64,000 nucleotides of DNA from an uncultured Erysipelotrichales bacterium. GTDB lineage: Bacteria; Bacillota_I; Bacilli_A; Erysipelotrichales; Coprobacillaceae. Below are positions 54,225 to 63,941 of the stretch, in pieces. The DNA lies in assembly GCA_910579135.1 (NCBI GenBank), contig CAJTTM010000001.1:1-64000 (forward strand), read 5' to 3'. The notes under the pieces were generated by a model that worked only from the letters and a program-made list of their open reading frames with translations, was not told where the DNA came from and did no database searches. Position numbers and translations under genes: made by a program. Every line of letters begins with the position of its first letter. Position 1 is the stretch's first letter.

Positions 54225-55138
54225 TGCAGATTATTTATTTAGATGAAAATGTTCAATTCAATAAGGAGAAGATTGTCAGTGCGATTGGTTTTTTTGATGG
54301 TTTACATTTAGGTCATATGAAATTAGTTGATGAAGTGATTCATATAGCTAATAAAAAGGGTTATAAAAAAGCATTGATGACTTTTGATCATCATCCACTT
54401 TATGTTTTAGGCAAGATAGATACTGAATATCATATAACATCTATGGATGATAGAATTCATTTATTAGAGGAAAAAGGCATAGACTATTTATTTATTATTT
54501 GTTTTACTAAAGAAGTCTCTCAAACATCTTATAAAGATTTTATAAAAAGATATTTATTGAATCTTCATATTGTTCATGTTGTTTGCGGTTTTGATTTTCA
54601 CTTTGGAAGTAAAAACGAAGGAGATTGTTTTAAACTCAAAGATCATGATCCAAGTTTACTTCAAGTAAGTATTATTGATGAAGTCCTTTATCAAGAAAAG
54701 AAAGTGTCTTCAACACGTTTAAGAGAGGCTATCGAAGAAGGAAATATGGAATTAACAACAATTCTTTTAGGTAGACATTATACTATTCATGGAGAAGTTA
54801 TAGAAGGTAGAAAGATAGGAAGACAATTAGGATTTCCTACTGCTAATATTGATTATTCATCTTATCTATTACCTAAAAGAGGTGTCTATGCAGTTTATGT
54901 TTTTATAAATCATAAAAAATATTTAGGAATGTGTAATATTGGTTATAATCCAACTGTAGGGATATTACCTCAAAAATCAGTTGAAGTGAATATATTTGAT
55001 TTTGATGAAGATATATATGGTATAGATATAAGTTTATCCTTTTTAAAAATGATAAGGGGAGAATGGCATTTTCAAACAAAAGAAGAGTTAATAAGGCAAT
55101 TAAACAAGGATAAAAAAAGCATTAAAGATAATTTTTAA
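54224..55138 (+). CDS. ribF: Bifunctional riboflavin kinase/FAD synthetase
   Basis: A 304-residue enzyme that makes FMN and FAD. N-terminal adenylyltransferase: GFFDGLHLGHMKLVDEV and VSSTRLREAIEEG. C-terminal riboflavin kinase: GRQLGFPTANIDY and GVYAVYVFINHKKYLGMCNIG split by the family pattern. It overlaps truB by one base and is translated with it. Confidence 0.96.
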   Translation: MQIIYLDENVQFNKEKIVSAIGFFDGLHLGHMKLVDEVIHIANKKGYKKALMTFDHHPLYVLGKIDTEYHITSMDDRIHLLEEKGIDYLFIICFTKEVSQTSYKDFIKRYLLNLHIVHVVCGFDFHFGSKNEGDCFKLKDHDPSLLQVSIIDEVLYQEKKVSSTRLREAIEEGNMELTTILLGRHYTIHGEVIEGRKIGRQLGFPTANIDYSSYLLPKRGVYAVYVFINHKKYLGMCNIGYNPTVGILPQKSVEVNIFDFDEDIYGIDISLSFLKMIRGEWHFQTKEELIRQLNKDKKSIKDNF

Positions 55139-55148
55139 TGCTTTTTTG
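55115..55148 (+). terminator. ribF terminator overlapping the stop codon
   Basis: AAAAAGCATTAAA pairs with TTTAATGCTTTTT; the stem contains the end of ribF. Confidence 0.85.
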
Positions 55149-55179
55149 TTGACATTCACCTAAGGGGATAGTGTAAAAA
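55149..55179 (+). promoter_or_regulatory. MerR-type promoter with a 19-base spacer
   Basis: TTGACA at 55149-55154 and TAAAAA at 55174-55179 are separated by 19 bases. The spacer (TTCACCTAAGGGGATAGTG) carries an imperfect dyad, CAC/GTG outside and CTA/TAG inside. Overlong spacers with a dyad are the mark of promoters that MerR-family proteins twist into activity. Confidence 0.75.
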
Positions 55180-55197
55180 GAATGTGAGGTGATAGTA

Positions 55198-56481
55198 ATG
55201 AAGATACAAGATGTTGAACAAAAAACGAATTTATCTAAAAAAGCAATACGTTATTATGAAGAAAAAGAACTTATTAACATAAAAAGAAATGGAAATGGAT
55301 ATAGAGATTATACCGAAGATAATATCAAAGAACTTCTTTGTATTAAACTGTATCGTAAATGTGGATTATCAATAGAACAGATTAAAGAAGTACAAGATCA
55401 TTCAGAGAAATTAGATGAACTTTTATATGATAGGATATCTGAATATGATAAAAAAGATTTAGAAATAAAAGAAGAGAAAGAATTATGTTTAGATGTTATA
55501 CGCGCTAAGGGAAAGTATGATAATTTATTTGAATATATTGAATTTAGAGAATCAGAGGAAGTGAATTCTTTTCTTAATAAAATATTAGATACTCCTAAAC
55601 GTACATTAGCAATTCAATTGTTTCAAACACTCATATTATTAGGACCAATATTGAATTTCTTTTTATATTATAACGATAATCATCCAGAAAGATTATTTTG
55701 GTGTTTTATTCTTTCTATAATTGCGACTATGATTTTAACACTTTCATGGAGAAATTTTCTAAAAGAATATAAGTTTCATAAGGAAACAATGAAAGAAGGA
55801 CTATTACATACATTAAGAATATTATCGCTTATGGTTATTTTTGTAGTCATTATTGTAGGTGGTTTTGTAGGTATTACTCAATTACAGTATTCTCTATATA
55901 TGAAAGATTCATTTTATATTCTAGCCCAATCTAAATTTTCTATTTTCTTTGTATTGATTGCTATTGCATCTACTATGGTTTTTGCTTTATCTCAATATTC
56001 TTTACATTTTGATTTTGATGAATATAGTGAATATATTAGTATAGCAAACTGGCTCAAAAAACATATTTTGATTTATTTTTCTGTTTGTTTATTTGCAGTA
56101 TATTTTATTTTAACGAGTGTTACAGCTATTTCTAATGATAAAATTGAATATCATTCTCTTATACGTCCTTTTGGTATTATATATTCTTATCAAGATATTG
56201 AAAGTATTGAATGTGGGTTTTATAAGAATAGTTTATTCTATTTACATGATAAAGGTGATTTTTATTATAAATTAAATATGAAAGATGGAAAAACAATATC
56301 ACTAGAAGAAATTCAAACAACTAGTCAATTTGAAGATGATACATATAGTGAAATTGAATATTTTGATTCACAAGTGATGAAATATAATATTAAAAAGATA
56401 TCTAGTGATCAATATAGTCAATATAATACTTTAGATAAAGTATTCGTTAAACGATTTCTTTCAATTATCAATAATAAATAA
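55198..56481 (+). CDS. MerR-family regulator fused to a membrane domain
   Basis: A 427-residue protein. The first ~70 residues are a MerR winged helix (MKIQDVEQKTNLSKKAIRYY, YRDYTEDNIKELLCIKLYRK, LSIEQIKEV). The usual coiled-coil dimer helix follows (~70-110), then about five transmembrane helices (~135-310), and a ~110-residue C-terminal domain of strands facing one side. The ATG at 55198 has GAGGTGAT five bases upstream. The MerR-type promoter just ahead implies self-regulation. The membrane part would place this DNA-binding protein at the envelope, where it may sense a lipid, drug or stress. Confidence 0.85.
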   Translation: MKIQDVEQKTNLSKKAIRYYEEKELINIKRNGNGYRDYTEDNIKELLCIKLYRKCGLSIEQIKEVQDHSEKLDELLYDRISEYDKKDLEIKEEKELCLDVIRAKGKYDNLFEYIEFRESEEVNSFLNKILDTPKRTLAIQLFQTLILLGPILNFFLYYNDNHPERLFWCFILSIIATMILTLSWRNFLKEYKFHKETMKEGLLHTLRILSLMVIFVVIIVGGFVGITQLQYSLYMKDSFYILAQSKFSIFFVLIAIASTMVFALSQYSLHFDFDEYSEYISIANWLKKHILIYFSVCLFAVYFILTSVTAISNDKIEYHSLIRPFGIIYSYQDIESIECGFYKNSLFYLHDKGDFYYKLNMKDGKTISLEEIQTTSQFEDDTYSEIEYFDSQVMKYNIKKISSDQYSQYNTLDKVFVKRFLSIINNK

Positions 56482-56514
56482 CAAAAAGATGGATATACTA
56501 TGTAAGGTGATTTT

Positions 56515-57369
56515 ATGTCAATATATATCCATCTTTTTATTGCAAGTTTATTTTGGGGGTTAAATGTTATTGTAATGAAGATATTACTTAATGAAATCCC
56601 ATTTTTATTTTTAGCAAGTTTAAGGGTTCTATTATCCTGTTTATGTTTATATTTTTATATGAAAGTTAAGCATATCCATAGAGAAAAAATAGAAATATCT
56701 CATGTTTTAATGATTTCTTTGTTTGGTATTTATTTGAATTTCTTTTTTACTTTCTGTGGAATGCAAAGTGTAAAAGGGGTAGATAACGCTCTAATCAATG
56801 CTTTATCTCCATCTATTACTCTTTTGATTTCTTTTTTGGTATTACGTAATCATCTAACAAAGAATGAAATTATAGGTGTTATATTATCTTTATTTGCTTT
56901 TTGTCTTTCTATTCATTTTCAATTTTTATCTTTAAAATTAGGTTTTTATTTCATGTTATTAGGAAGTTTATGTTATATGATTTCTCATATCTATATTCAA
57001 AAGAATAAGTTATCTCATTCTTTTTCACTTGTTTTTTATCAATTGTTATTAGGATTTCTTTTTTTATTAATCCATGCTTTATTTTTAAATCAAGTTAATC
57101 TCTCTATCTTTTATCATATTTCTTTTTTTTATTGGATTTTATTTATTGTTATTTCTGGTATAGGTTTTGCTTATATACAAGTCATCTATATGAAAGCTGT
57201 TAATTCTATTGGAGCATTAAAGACAAGTTTTTTCTTATCTTTTAATCCTATTATCACATATATTGGTTCATTGTTGTTTTTAAATGAAAAGATTGATTAT
57301 TTACATATTGTTTCATTTATAATCTTAATTATTTCTATTGTATTGGCAAATCATTCTAAAAATAATTAA
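56515..57369 (+). CDS. EamA/DMT-family transporter
   Basis: A 284-residue membrane protein with ten hydrophobic helices in two EamA repeats (e.g. HLFIASLFWGLNVIVMKIL at the start; ISGIGFAYIQVIYMKAVN; FLSFNPIITYIGSLLFLNEKI in the second). Members export amino acids or metabolites, or import nucleosides; the cargo here is unknown. AAGGTGATTTT precedes the ATG. It lies 33 bases after the MerR gene, so it may be a target of that regulator. Confidence 0.88.
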   Translation: MSIYIHLFIASLFWGLNVIVMKILLNEIPFLFLASLRVLLSCLCLYFYMKVKHIHREKIEISHVLMISLFGIYLNFFFTFCGMQSVKGVDNALINALSPSITLLISFLVLRNHLTKNEIIGVILSLFAFCLSIHFQFLSLKLGFYFMLLGSLCYMISHIYIQKNKLSHSFSLVFYQLLLGFLFLLIHALFLNQVNLSIFYHISFFYWILFIVISGIGFAYIQVIYMKAVNSIGALKTSFFLSFNPIITYIGSLLFLNEKIDYLHIVSFIILIISIVLANHSKNN

Positions 57370-57400
57370 ATTTTATGTTATAATGTTTGAGGTGATTATA

Positions 57401-57955
57401 ATGGAAATGTTAGATATTATAGATGAAAAAGGTAATCCTACAGGAGAAATCATTGATAGGAGTATAGCTCATTTAAATGGAATAAGACATAGAACAGCTC
57501 ATGTATGGATACTACGAAAAAAGAATAATAGAATACAAGTTCTTCTTCAAAAAAGAAGTGTCCATAAAGATTCTTATCCTGATTGTTATGATATATCAAG
57601 TGCAGGTCATATTTTAGCTGGATGTGATTATATTGAATCTGCTTTAAGAGAATTGAAAGAAGAGTTAGGGGTAAGTGTTAGAGAAGATGAATTAGTATTT
57701 GCAGGAATTAGGAACTTAGAATATAAAGATGTTTTTCATCATCAAGTCTTTCATGATGTTGAAGTCAGTTATATTTATGTTTTAGAAATGGATAGAGAGG
57801 ACTTTGTTTTACAAAAAGAAGAAGTAAGTGAGGTCCAATGGTTTGATTTTGATGAATGTTATCAAATGGTTATCAATAATACCTTTAAACATTGTATTTA
57901 CACAGAAGAATTAGATATTGTCAAAGAGGGAATAAAACAGTTGAATTTCTTTTAA
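57401..57955 (+). CDS. Nudix hydrolase
   Basis: A 184-residue protein with the Nudix box GHILAGCDYIESALRELKEELG (a single-residue variant of GX5EX7REUXEEXGU). It is flanked by HRTAHVWILR and EVQWFDFDECYQM, the form related to isopentenyl-diphosphate isomerase-like Nudix proteins. The ATG at 57401 follows GAGGTGATTATA. The substrate is a nucleoside diphosphate derivative of unknown kind. Confidence 0.88.
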   Translation: MEMLDIIDEKGNPTGEIIDRSIAHLNGIRHRTAHVWILRKKNNRIQVLLQKRSVHKDSYPDCYDISSAGHILAGCDYIESALRELKEELGVSVREDELVFAGIRNLEYKDVFHHQVFHDVEVSYIYVLEMDREDFVLQKEEVSEVQWFDFDECYQMVINNTFKHCIYTEELDIVKEGIKQLNFF

Positions 57956-57961
57956 ATTGTC

Positions 57962-57989
57962 TTGACTTATCATAAATATTCTTTATAAT
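57962..57989 (+). promoter_or_regulatory. rpsO promoter
   Basis: TTGACT at 57962-57967, a 16-base spacer, TATAAT at 57984-57989. Confidence 0.85.
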
Positions 57990-57995
57990 AACAAT

Positions 57996-58072
57996 TACGG
58001 CGACCACTAGGATATAAGAGGCTCCGACCTATGTCTTGGGGTTTGCTAAGTTTAAATAAGGAGGATATAAAA
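57996..58072 (+). promoter_or_regulatory. rpsO leader, candidate S15 autoregulatory RNA
   Basis: A GC-richer leader (CGGCGACCACTAGG ... GGCTCCGACCTATG) able to fold with TAGG against CCTA, then AAGGAGG before the ATG. S15 binds its own leader in several bacterial groups with unrelated folds. The structure here is suggestive only. Confidence 0.4.
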
Positions 58073-58339
58073 ATGTTAACTAAAGAAGAAAAACAAGCTA
58101 TCATGAAAGAATACGCTAGAAGTGAAGGAGATACAGGTTCTCCAGAAGTTCAAATCGCTGTATTAACTGCTGATATCAACAAATTAAATGAACATTTCAA
58201 AGTTCATAAAAAAGATCATCATTCAAATAGAGGTCTTTTAAAGAAGGTTGGTAGAAGAAGAGATTTATTAAAATATCTTAGAAATAAAGATGTTGAAAGA
58301 TACAGTGCTTTAGTAGCAAAATTAGGATTAAGAAGATAA
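58073..58339 (+). CDS. rpsO: 30S ribosomal protein S15
   Basis: An 88-residue primary 16S rRNA-binding protein. It starts [14 protein letters not shown], with [20 protein letters not shown] and [17 protein letters not shown], all typical. The ATG at 58073 follows AAGGAGGATATAAAA. Upstream in-frame ATGs fall in the leader RNA and are rejected. Its length is normal. Confidence 0.97.
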   Translation: MLTKEEKQAIMKEYARSEGDTGSPEVQIAVLTADINKLNEHFKVHKKDHHSNRGLLKKVGRRRDLLKYLRNKDVERYSALVAKLGLRR

Positions 58340-58358
58340 TTGATATCTTCTTTTCTTT
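58331..58358 (+). terminator. rpsO terminator overlapping the stop codon
   Basis: AGAAGATA and TATCTTCT form a perfect stem around ATTGA; a T-rich run follows. Confidence 0.88.
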
Positions 58359-58481
58359 TTTGAGTTTTGGTTGTATAATGTTGTTAGTAATTGTCATGAA
58401 AGGATGTGGTTGTATGTTTAATTTAGATAATGATGTTCCTTTACTGTGTTTTACATGCAATAATATTTTGGAGGGACAATT

Positions 58482-59840
58482 ATGGATGAAAGAATTGAAG
58501 AATTAGAAATTAAAATTAAAGAATTATTAAAACAAAAAGAATATCATGCGATTAGAAATTTATTAGAAGATAGCAATGAAGCTGATATTGCTGAAATTAT
58601 TGAAACAATTGAAGATGAAGATGATGTTGTACGTGTATTTAGATTATTATCTAAAGATAGTGCAGCCGAAGTATTCTCTCATATTCCTATTGAATATGAA
58701 AAGATGATCATTGAATCATTAACTAATCAAGAGATTGGTCAAATCATGAATGAACTATATTCTGATGATGCTGTTGATATGCTTGAAGAAATGCCAGCTA
58801 ATGTTGTAAAAAAAGTGTTAGCTGCAACTGATAGTGAAACACGTAGAGATATTAATAGTTTATTGAAATATCCAGAGGATTCAGCAGGAAGTGTCATGAC
58901 TGTTGAGTTTGTTGATTTGCGAGCTTATATGAGCATTGCTGAGGCGATTGAAAGAATTAGAAAAATAGGTGTTGATAAAGAAACAATCAATAACTGTTAT
59001 ATAACTGATGAACAAAAGTATTTAATTGGAACATTAACTTTAAGAGAAATTATTTTAGCTGGTGCAAATGAAAAAATTTCAGATTTAATGGAAGATAATG
59101 TTATTACAGTTCATACTTTAGATGACCAAGAAGAAGTAGCAAAACAATTTCAAAAGTACGACTTTTCTGTTATGCCAGTTGTAGATAATGAAAATCGTTT
59201 AGTTGGAATTATTACTGCTGATGATGTTATGGATATCTTAGAAGAAGAGGCAACAGAGGATATTGAAATGATGGCAGCCATTACTCCAACTGATCAACCA
59301 TATATGAAAACAAGTGTACTTGGTACATATAAGAAACGAATTCCTTGGTTATTGTTATTGATGATATCTGCATCAATTACTGGTAAGATCATTACAGGAT
59401 TTGAGGATGCCTTATCTGCTTGTGTCATTTTAACTGCTTTTATTCCTATGTTAATGGATACTGGAGGAAATTGTGGTTCTCAAGCGAGTGTATCAGTTAT
59501 TCGTGCTTTATCTTTGGATGAAGTTGAGTTTGGTGATTTACCATTAATTATATGGAAAGAAATGAAAGTTTCTATATTGGTTGGGTTGACTCTTGCGATT
59601 GCAAATTTCTTTAAGATTTTATTAATCGATCAAACAAGTATGTTAATTGCATTTGTTGTTTGTTTAACTTTACTTGTAACTGTCATAGGAGCAAAGTTTG
59701 TTGGTTGTACTTTGCCAGTAATCGCAAGTAAGCTAGGATTTGATCCTGCAGTTATGGCTAGTCCATTTATTACAACAATCGTAGATGCAATTTCATTGTT
59801 GGTTTATTTTAGTGTTGCAGGGATGTTTTTGAATATTTAA
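58482..59840 (+). CDS. mgtE: Magnesium transporter MgtE
   Basis: A 452-residue Mg2+ channel. The N-terminal helical domain (EADIAEIIETIEDEDDVVRVF ... LYSDDAVDMLEEMPANVV) is split by repeats. Two CBS domains follow (~130-255), then five transmembrane helices. The pore signature is MLMDTGGNCGSQAS in the second helix pair. The soluble part senses cytosolic Mg2+ and closes the pore. GGAGGG precedes the ATG. No M-box riboswitch is visible upstream. Confidence 0.95.
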   Translation: MDERIEELEIKIKELLKQKEYHAIRNLLEDSNEADIAEIIETIEDEDDVVRVFRLLSKDSAAEVFSHIPIEYEKMIIESLTNQEIGQIMNELYSDDAVDMLEEMPANVVKKVLAATDSETRRDINSLLKYPEDSAGSVMTVEFVDLRAYMSIAEAIERIRKIGVDKETINNCYITDEQKYLIGTLTLREIILAGANEKISDLMEDNVITVHTLDDQEEVAKQFQKYDFSVMPVVDNENRLVGIITADDVMDILEEEATEDIEMMAAITPTDQPYMKTSVLGTYKKRIPWLLLLMISASITGKIITGFEDALSACVILTAFIPMLMDTGGNCGSQASVSVIRALSLDEVEFGDLPLIIWKEMKVSILVGLTLAIANFFKILLIDQTSMLIAFVVCLTLLVTVIGAKFVGCTLPVIASKLGFDPAVMASPFITTIVDAISLLVYFSVAGMFLNI

Positions 59841-59861
59841 AGGACTTAATGTCCTTTTTAT
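59838..59861 (+). terminator. mgtE terminator
   Basis: AAAGGAC pairs with GTCCTTT around TTAAT; five T follow. Confidence 0.82.
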
Positions 59862-59891
59862 TTGTTATATTCAATATTTTTTAGAAAATTC

Positions 59892-59919
59892 TTGTTATTA
59901 TGGTTATTTATGCTATAAT
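59892..59919 (+). promoter_or_regulatory. pnp promoter
   Basis: TTGTTA at 59892-59897, a 16-base spacer, TATAAT at 59914-59919. Confidence 0.75.
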
Positions 59920-59949
59920 ATCAAAGATAATGAATGAGGTGGAAATGTA

Positions 59950-62088
59950 ATGTCAAAACAAGTGTTTAGTTTAGATTTTTATGGAAAGAAGATTGAAGTC
60001 GAAGTAGGAGAACTAGCAAAACAAGCTAATGGTAGTGTTTTAGTTCGTTATAATGATACAGTTATTCTTTCTACTGTTTGTGCTGGAAAAGAACCTAAAA
60101 ATGTTGATTTTTTCCCATTAACAGTTACATATGAAGAAAAGTTGTACTCAGTAGGTAAAATACCTGGAGGATTTTTGAAGAGAGAAGGACGTCCTAGTGA
60201 ACATGGAACTTTAACAGCAAGAATGATTGATCGTCCTATTAGACCATTATTTGCGGATGGTTTTAGAAATGAAGTTCAAAGTGTTAATACTGTTTTATCA
60301 GTTGATCAAGAAGCGAGTCCAGAAATGGCTGCAATGTTAGGAGCTTCACTTGCATTATGTCTTTCAGATATTCCTTTCAATGGTCCTATTGCAGGAGTTA
60401 ATGTTGGATTAATTGATGGTGAATTTATTATTAATGGCTCACCTGAACAAATGGAAGTTAGTGAAATTAACCTTGAAGTTGCAGGAACAAAAGATGCTAT
60501 TAACATGGTTGAAGCTGATGCTAAAGAAGTTAGTGAAGAAACAATGTTAGAAGCATTAATGTTTGGTCATGAAGCAATTAAACAACTTATTGCTTTTGAA
60601 GAAGAAGTTGTTGCTGCTTGTGGTAAAGAAAAAATTGAAATTCCATTATTTGAATTAGATGAAAATATTGTTAATGAAGTGACTTTAAGAGCTAATGATG
60701 AAATGGTAAAAGCTGTATCAATTCCTGGTAAATTAGAAAGATATGCTAGAATTGATGAAATTATGGCTGAAGTATTAGCTGAATATGAAAGTAAAGAATA
60801 TGAAAATGATGAAGTGAAAGCTGATACATTACATCAAGTTGATATTGTTTTACATGATTTAGAGAAAAATGAAGTACGTCGTTTAATTACTGAAGATAAA
60901 GTAAGACCAGATGGAAGAAAGATTGATGAAATTAGACCATTAGATTCGCAAGTTGATTTATTACCTCGTGTTCATGGTTCTGCTTTATTTACTCGTGGAG
61001 AAACACAAGTTTTATCAGTAACAACATTAGGAGCCTTAGGTGAAGTTCAAAAAATTGATGGTTTAGGTTTAGAAGATCAAAAACGTTTTATGCATCATTA
61101 TAACTTCCCACCATATAGTGTTGGAGAAACAGGAAGAATGGGTTCACCTGGTAGAAGAGAAATTGGACATGGTGCTTTAGGTGAAAGAGCATTAAGACAA
61201 GTTTTACCAAGTGAAGAAGAGTTTCCATATGCAATTCGTACTGTAGCAGAAGTTTTAGAATCAAATGGTTCTTCATCTCAAGCTTCTATTTGTGCTGGTA
61301 CAATGTCTTTGATGGCTGCTGGTGTACCTATTAAGAGTCCAGTTGCTGGAGTGGCTATGGGATTAGTTAAAAAAGGTGAGGATTATACAATTTTAACTGA
61401 TATTCAAGGTATGGAAGATCATTTAGGTGATATGGACTTTAAAGTAGCAGGTACAAATGATGGTATTGTTGCTTTACAAATGGATATAAAGATTGATGGT
61501 ATTACAAAAGAAATCTTACAAGAAGCTTTAGCTCAAGCGAAAAAAGCAAGAGCTGAAATTATGGATAATATGATGCAAGCTATCAAAGAACCTAGAGATG
61601 AATTATCTCCATATGCTCCAAAAGTATTCTCTATGAAGATTGAAGTTGAACAAATTAGAGATGTTATTGGTAAAGGTGGAGAAACAATCAATGATATTAT
61701 CGATAAATGTGATAATGTTAAGATTGATATTTCTCAAGAAGGATTAGTTACAATCTATCATTCTGACTATGAAGCAATTGATAGAGCAAGAGCTATGATT
61801 GAAGCCATTACTAAAAAAGCTGAAGTAGGAGAAATCTATGATGGTAAAGTTGTAAGGGTTGAAGACAAGTTTGCTTTTGTGGAATTGTTTGAAGGAACAA
61901 ACGGTTTCTTACATGTAGGTGATGTTGCTCACGAAAGAATTGGAAAAGTTTCAGATGTTTTAAAATTAGGTGATGTTGTTAAAGTTAAGGTAACAAAAAT
62001 TACTGATAAAGGAGTTAATGTATCAAGAAAAGCCTTACTTCCAAAGCCGATTCCTCAAAAGAAGAAAGAGGAACCAGCAGGTGAGTAA
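59950..62088 (+). CDS. pnp: Polyribonucleotide nucleotidyltransferase
   Basis: A 712-residue phosphorolytic 3'-5' exoribonuclease. Two RNase PH domains (first with [21 protein letters not shown]; second with [19 protein letters not shown] and the phosphate/catalytic segments [20 protein letters not shown] and [12 protein letters not shown]). An alpha-helical linker lies between them, with a KH domain ([16 protein letters not shown]) and an S1 domain at the end. GAGGTGG precedes the ATG. It overlaps the maf gene by eight bases. rpsO and pnp are near each other, as is common, with mgtE between them. Confidence 0.97.
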   Translation: MSKQVFSLDFYGKKIEVEVGELAKQANGSVLVRYNDTVILSTVCAGKEPKNVDFFPLTVTYEEKLYSVGKIPGGFLKREGRPSEHGTLTARMIDRPIRPLFADGFRNEVQSVNTVLSVDQEASPEMAAMLGASLALCLSDIPFNGPIAGVNVGLIDGEFIINGSPEQMEVSEINLEVAGTKDAINMVEADAKEVSEETMLEALMFGHEAIKQLIAFEEEVVAACGKEKIEIPLFELDENIVNEVTLRANDEMVKAVSIPGKLERYARIDEIMAEVLAEYESKEYENDEVKADTLHQVDIVLHDLEKNEVRRLITEDKVRPDGRKIDEIRPLDSQVDLLPRVHGSALFTRGETQVLSVTTLGALGEVQKIDGLGLEDQKRFMHHYNFPPYSVGETGRMGSPGRREIGHGALGERALRQVLPSEEEFPYAIRTVAEVLESNGSSSQASICAGTMSLMAAGVPIKSPVAGVAMGLVKKGEDYTILTDIQGMEDHLGDMDFKVAGTNDGIVALQMDIKIDGITKEILQEALAQAKKARAEIMDNMMQAIKEPRDELSPYAPKVFSMKIEVEQIRDVIGKGGETINDIIDKCDNVKIDISQEGLVTIYHSDYEAIDRARAMIEAITKKAEVGEIYDGKVVRVEDKFAFVELFEGTNGFLHVGDVAHERIGKVSDVLKLGDVVKVKVTKITDKGVNVSRKALLPKPIPQKKKEEPAGE

Positions 62089-62635
62089 AATTATTCTTGC
62101 TAGCAATTCTCCTAGAAGAAAAGATTTACTAGAAAGAGAGGGCGTCGACTTTATTGTCGATGCTTCTTCGATAAATGAAGTGATGGATGAAACTTTAGAG
62201 ATTGAAGAGAGATTAATGAAACTTGCTAGTGAAAAGGCTTATCCTATTCATTTGAAATATCCTGAGGATATTGTTATAGGTGCTGATACAATCGTTTATC
62301 ATGATCATCAAATCATTGGAAAAGCTAGAAATGAAAATCATGCTAGAGAAATATTAAATTCATTAAGTCAAAGTACTCATCGTGTTTATAGTGCAGTAGC
62401 CATTTATAATAAGGATGAACTTATAACTTTTATTGATTATACTGATGTTTATTTTAAGGATATTTCATTAATGATTGATGGTTATATTGATTCTAAAGAT
62501 TGGATTGGTAAAGCAGGTGCCTATGGGATTCAAAGTAAAGCAGATATATTTGTTGATCATATTGAAGGGGATATTGATACTGTTATTGGCTTACCTGTAA
62601 AAAGAATCATTAAGATGATTGAAGATATGCAATAA
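62081..62635 (+). CDS. maf: Maf-family nucleoside triphosphate pyrophosphatase
   Basis: A 184-residue enzyme that hydrolyses non-canonical or modified pyrimidine/UTP-type nucleotides. Motifs: [12 protein letters not shown] at the start, [19 protein letters not shown] and [12 protein letters not shown]. The GTG at 62081 gives the usual [13 protein letters not shown] start and overlaps the pnp end by eight bases, with an AAAGAGG site inside pnp. Upstream extensions in pnp are rejected. Confidence 0.94.
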   Translation: MSKIILASNSPRRKDLLEREGVDFIVDASSINEVMDETLEIEERLMKLASEKAYPIHLKYPEDIVIGADTIVYHDHQIIGKARNENHAREILNSLSQSTHRVYSAVAIYNKDELITFIDYTDVYFKDISLMIDGYIDSKDWIGKAGAYGIQSKADIFVDHIEGDIDTVIGLPVKRIIKMIEDMQ

Positions 62636-62663
62636 AAGATTATTGAATTCAGTTATTTTTTTG

Positions 62664-62692
62664 TTGCACTCTTGTTAATTTTTTATTATACT
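62664..62692 (+). promoter_or_regulatory. Promoter of the phosphofructokinase gene
   Basis: TTGCAC at 62664-62669, a 17-base spacer, TATACT at 62687-62692. Confidence 0.75.
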
Positions 62693-62727
62693 AGTTAGGG
62701 AAGAAAAAATATGGAGGATGATATCAT

Positions 62728-63846
62728 ATGGAAAAGAAAGTGAAGAGAATAGCATTATTATCAGGTGGAGGAGATTGTCCTGGTTTAAACGCTGTTATTC
62801 GTACAATTACTAAAACAGCTATAAATAAATATGGTTGGGAAGTTATTGGTTATGTTTATGGTTATAGAGGATTATATAATAATAATTATATAGAATTAAC
62901 TGAAGAGAAAGTAGAAAATATCTATAAAGAAGGTGGAACTATTTTATTTAGTTCTAACAAAGATAACCTTTTTGATTATTTAGTTGATGATGGAAAAGGT
63001 GGAAAAGTAAAGAAGGACGTTAGTGATGTTGGAGTTGAAAATTTAAAAAAAGCTGGTGTTGATGTATTAGTTGTTTTAGGTGGAGATGGAACTTTAACAA
63101 GTGCTAGAGATTTCTCAAGAAAAGGTGTTAATGTTGTTGGTGTACCAAAAACAATGGACAATGATTTAGCAAGTACAGATGTTACATATGGTTTCATGAG
63201 TGCTATGAGTGTTGGTACTGATTTTATTGATCGTTTAACAACAACAGCTAAATCACATCATCGTGTTATTTGTTGTGAATTAATGGGAAGAGATGCTGGA
63301 TGGATCACATTATATGCTGGTTTAGCAGGTAATGCGGGTGTTTGTTTGATTCCAGAAATTCCATTCACAATTGAAAATGTAGCTAAAGCAATTAAAGAAC
63401 GTGATGAAAAAGGATTACCTTATACAGTTGTTGCAGTTGCTGAAGGTGCAAAATATGCTGATGGAACAAAAATTATTGGTAAAATTGTAGAAGACAGTCC
63501 AGATCCAATTCGTTTAGGTGGAATTGCTGCTAAGGTTGCCGAAGATTTAGAAAAAGTGATTCCAAATCATGAGGTACGTTCTGTAAATCCAGGACATATC
63601 ATTCGTGGTGGAGATATCAATGCTTATGATAGAATTTTATCAATTCGTTATGGTGTGGCTGCTGCTGATTTAATTAATGAAGGTAAATTTGGAAATGTTG
63701 TTACAATCAATGGTGATAAGATGGGTTATACATCTTTAGAAGAAGTTATTGGTGCTGCTAAGGTTGGACAACAAAAACATGTTGATCCAAATGGTGAATT
63801 AGTAAAAGCTGCTAAATCAATTGGTGTATGTTTTGGTGATGAATAG
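62728..63846 (+). CDS. 6-phosphofructokinase, group III type
   Basis: A 372-residue glycolytic kinase. Phosphoryl-donor loop LGGDGTLTSA has Gly where PPi-using enzymes have Asp, which suggests ATP use. The catalytic loop is PKTMDND, with Lys where most bacterial ATP enzymes have Gly. This mixed pattern is that of group III ('long') enzymes. Other blocks: SGGGDCPGLNAVIRT and MGRDAGW. ATGGAGG precedes the ATG. A different pfkA is expected elsewhere if glycolysis is standard; it is not in this window. Confidence 0.92.
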   Translation: MEKKVKRIALLSGGGDCPGLNAVIRTITKTAINKYGWEVIGYVYGYRGLYNNNYIELTEEKVENIYKEGGTILFSSNKDNLFDYLVDDGKGGKVKKDVSDVGVENLKKAGVDVLVVLGGDGTLTSARDFSRKGVNVVGVPKTMDNDLASTDVTYGFMSAMSVGTDFIDRLTTTAKSHHRVICCELMGRDAGWITLYAGLAGNAGVCLIPEIPFTIENVAKAIKERDEKGLPYTVVAVAEGAKYADGTKIIGKIVEDSPDPIRLGGIAAKVAEDLEKVIPNHEVRSVNPGHIIRGGDINAYDRILSIRYGVAAADLINEGKFGNVVTINGDKMGYTSLEEVIGAAKVGQQKHVDPNGELVKAAKSIGVCFGDE

Positions 63847-63870
63847 AACCTATATTTGGTTCTATTTTTT
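63841..63870 (+). terminator. Terminator after the phosphofructokinase gene
   Basis: ATAGAACC pairs with GGTTCTAT, followed by six T. Confidence 0.85.
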
Positions 63871-63890
63871 ATCATATCAATGCTTTTTAT

Positions 63891-63919
63891 TTGCCTTTTT
63901 GATTGTTATTTGTTATTAT
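63891..63919 (+). promoter_or_regulatory. Promoter-like element before the last gene
   Basis: TTGCCT at 63891-63896, a 17-base spacer, TATTAT at 63914-63919. Confidence 0.5.
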
Positions 63920-63941
63920 TGTTAAACGATGAGGTGAAATA

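Noticed and set aside
58340-58480. M-box (Mg2+) riboswitch before mgtE
   Set aside because: The space holds only a terminator and about 120 bases, too short and lacking the M-box core.
58414-58506. 30-codon frame MFNLDNDVPLLCFTCNN... just before mgtE
   Set aside because: It has a start codon and an AAAGGA upstream, but it runs into the mgtE start and no family or conservation can be seen; a leader peptide is possible but not supported.
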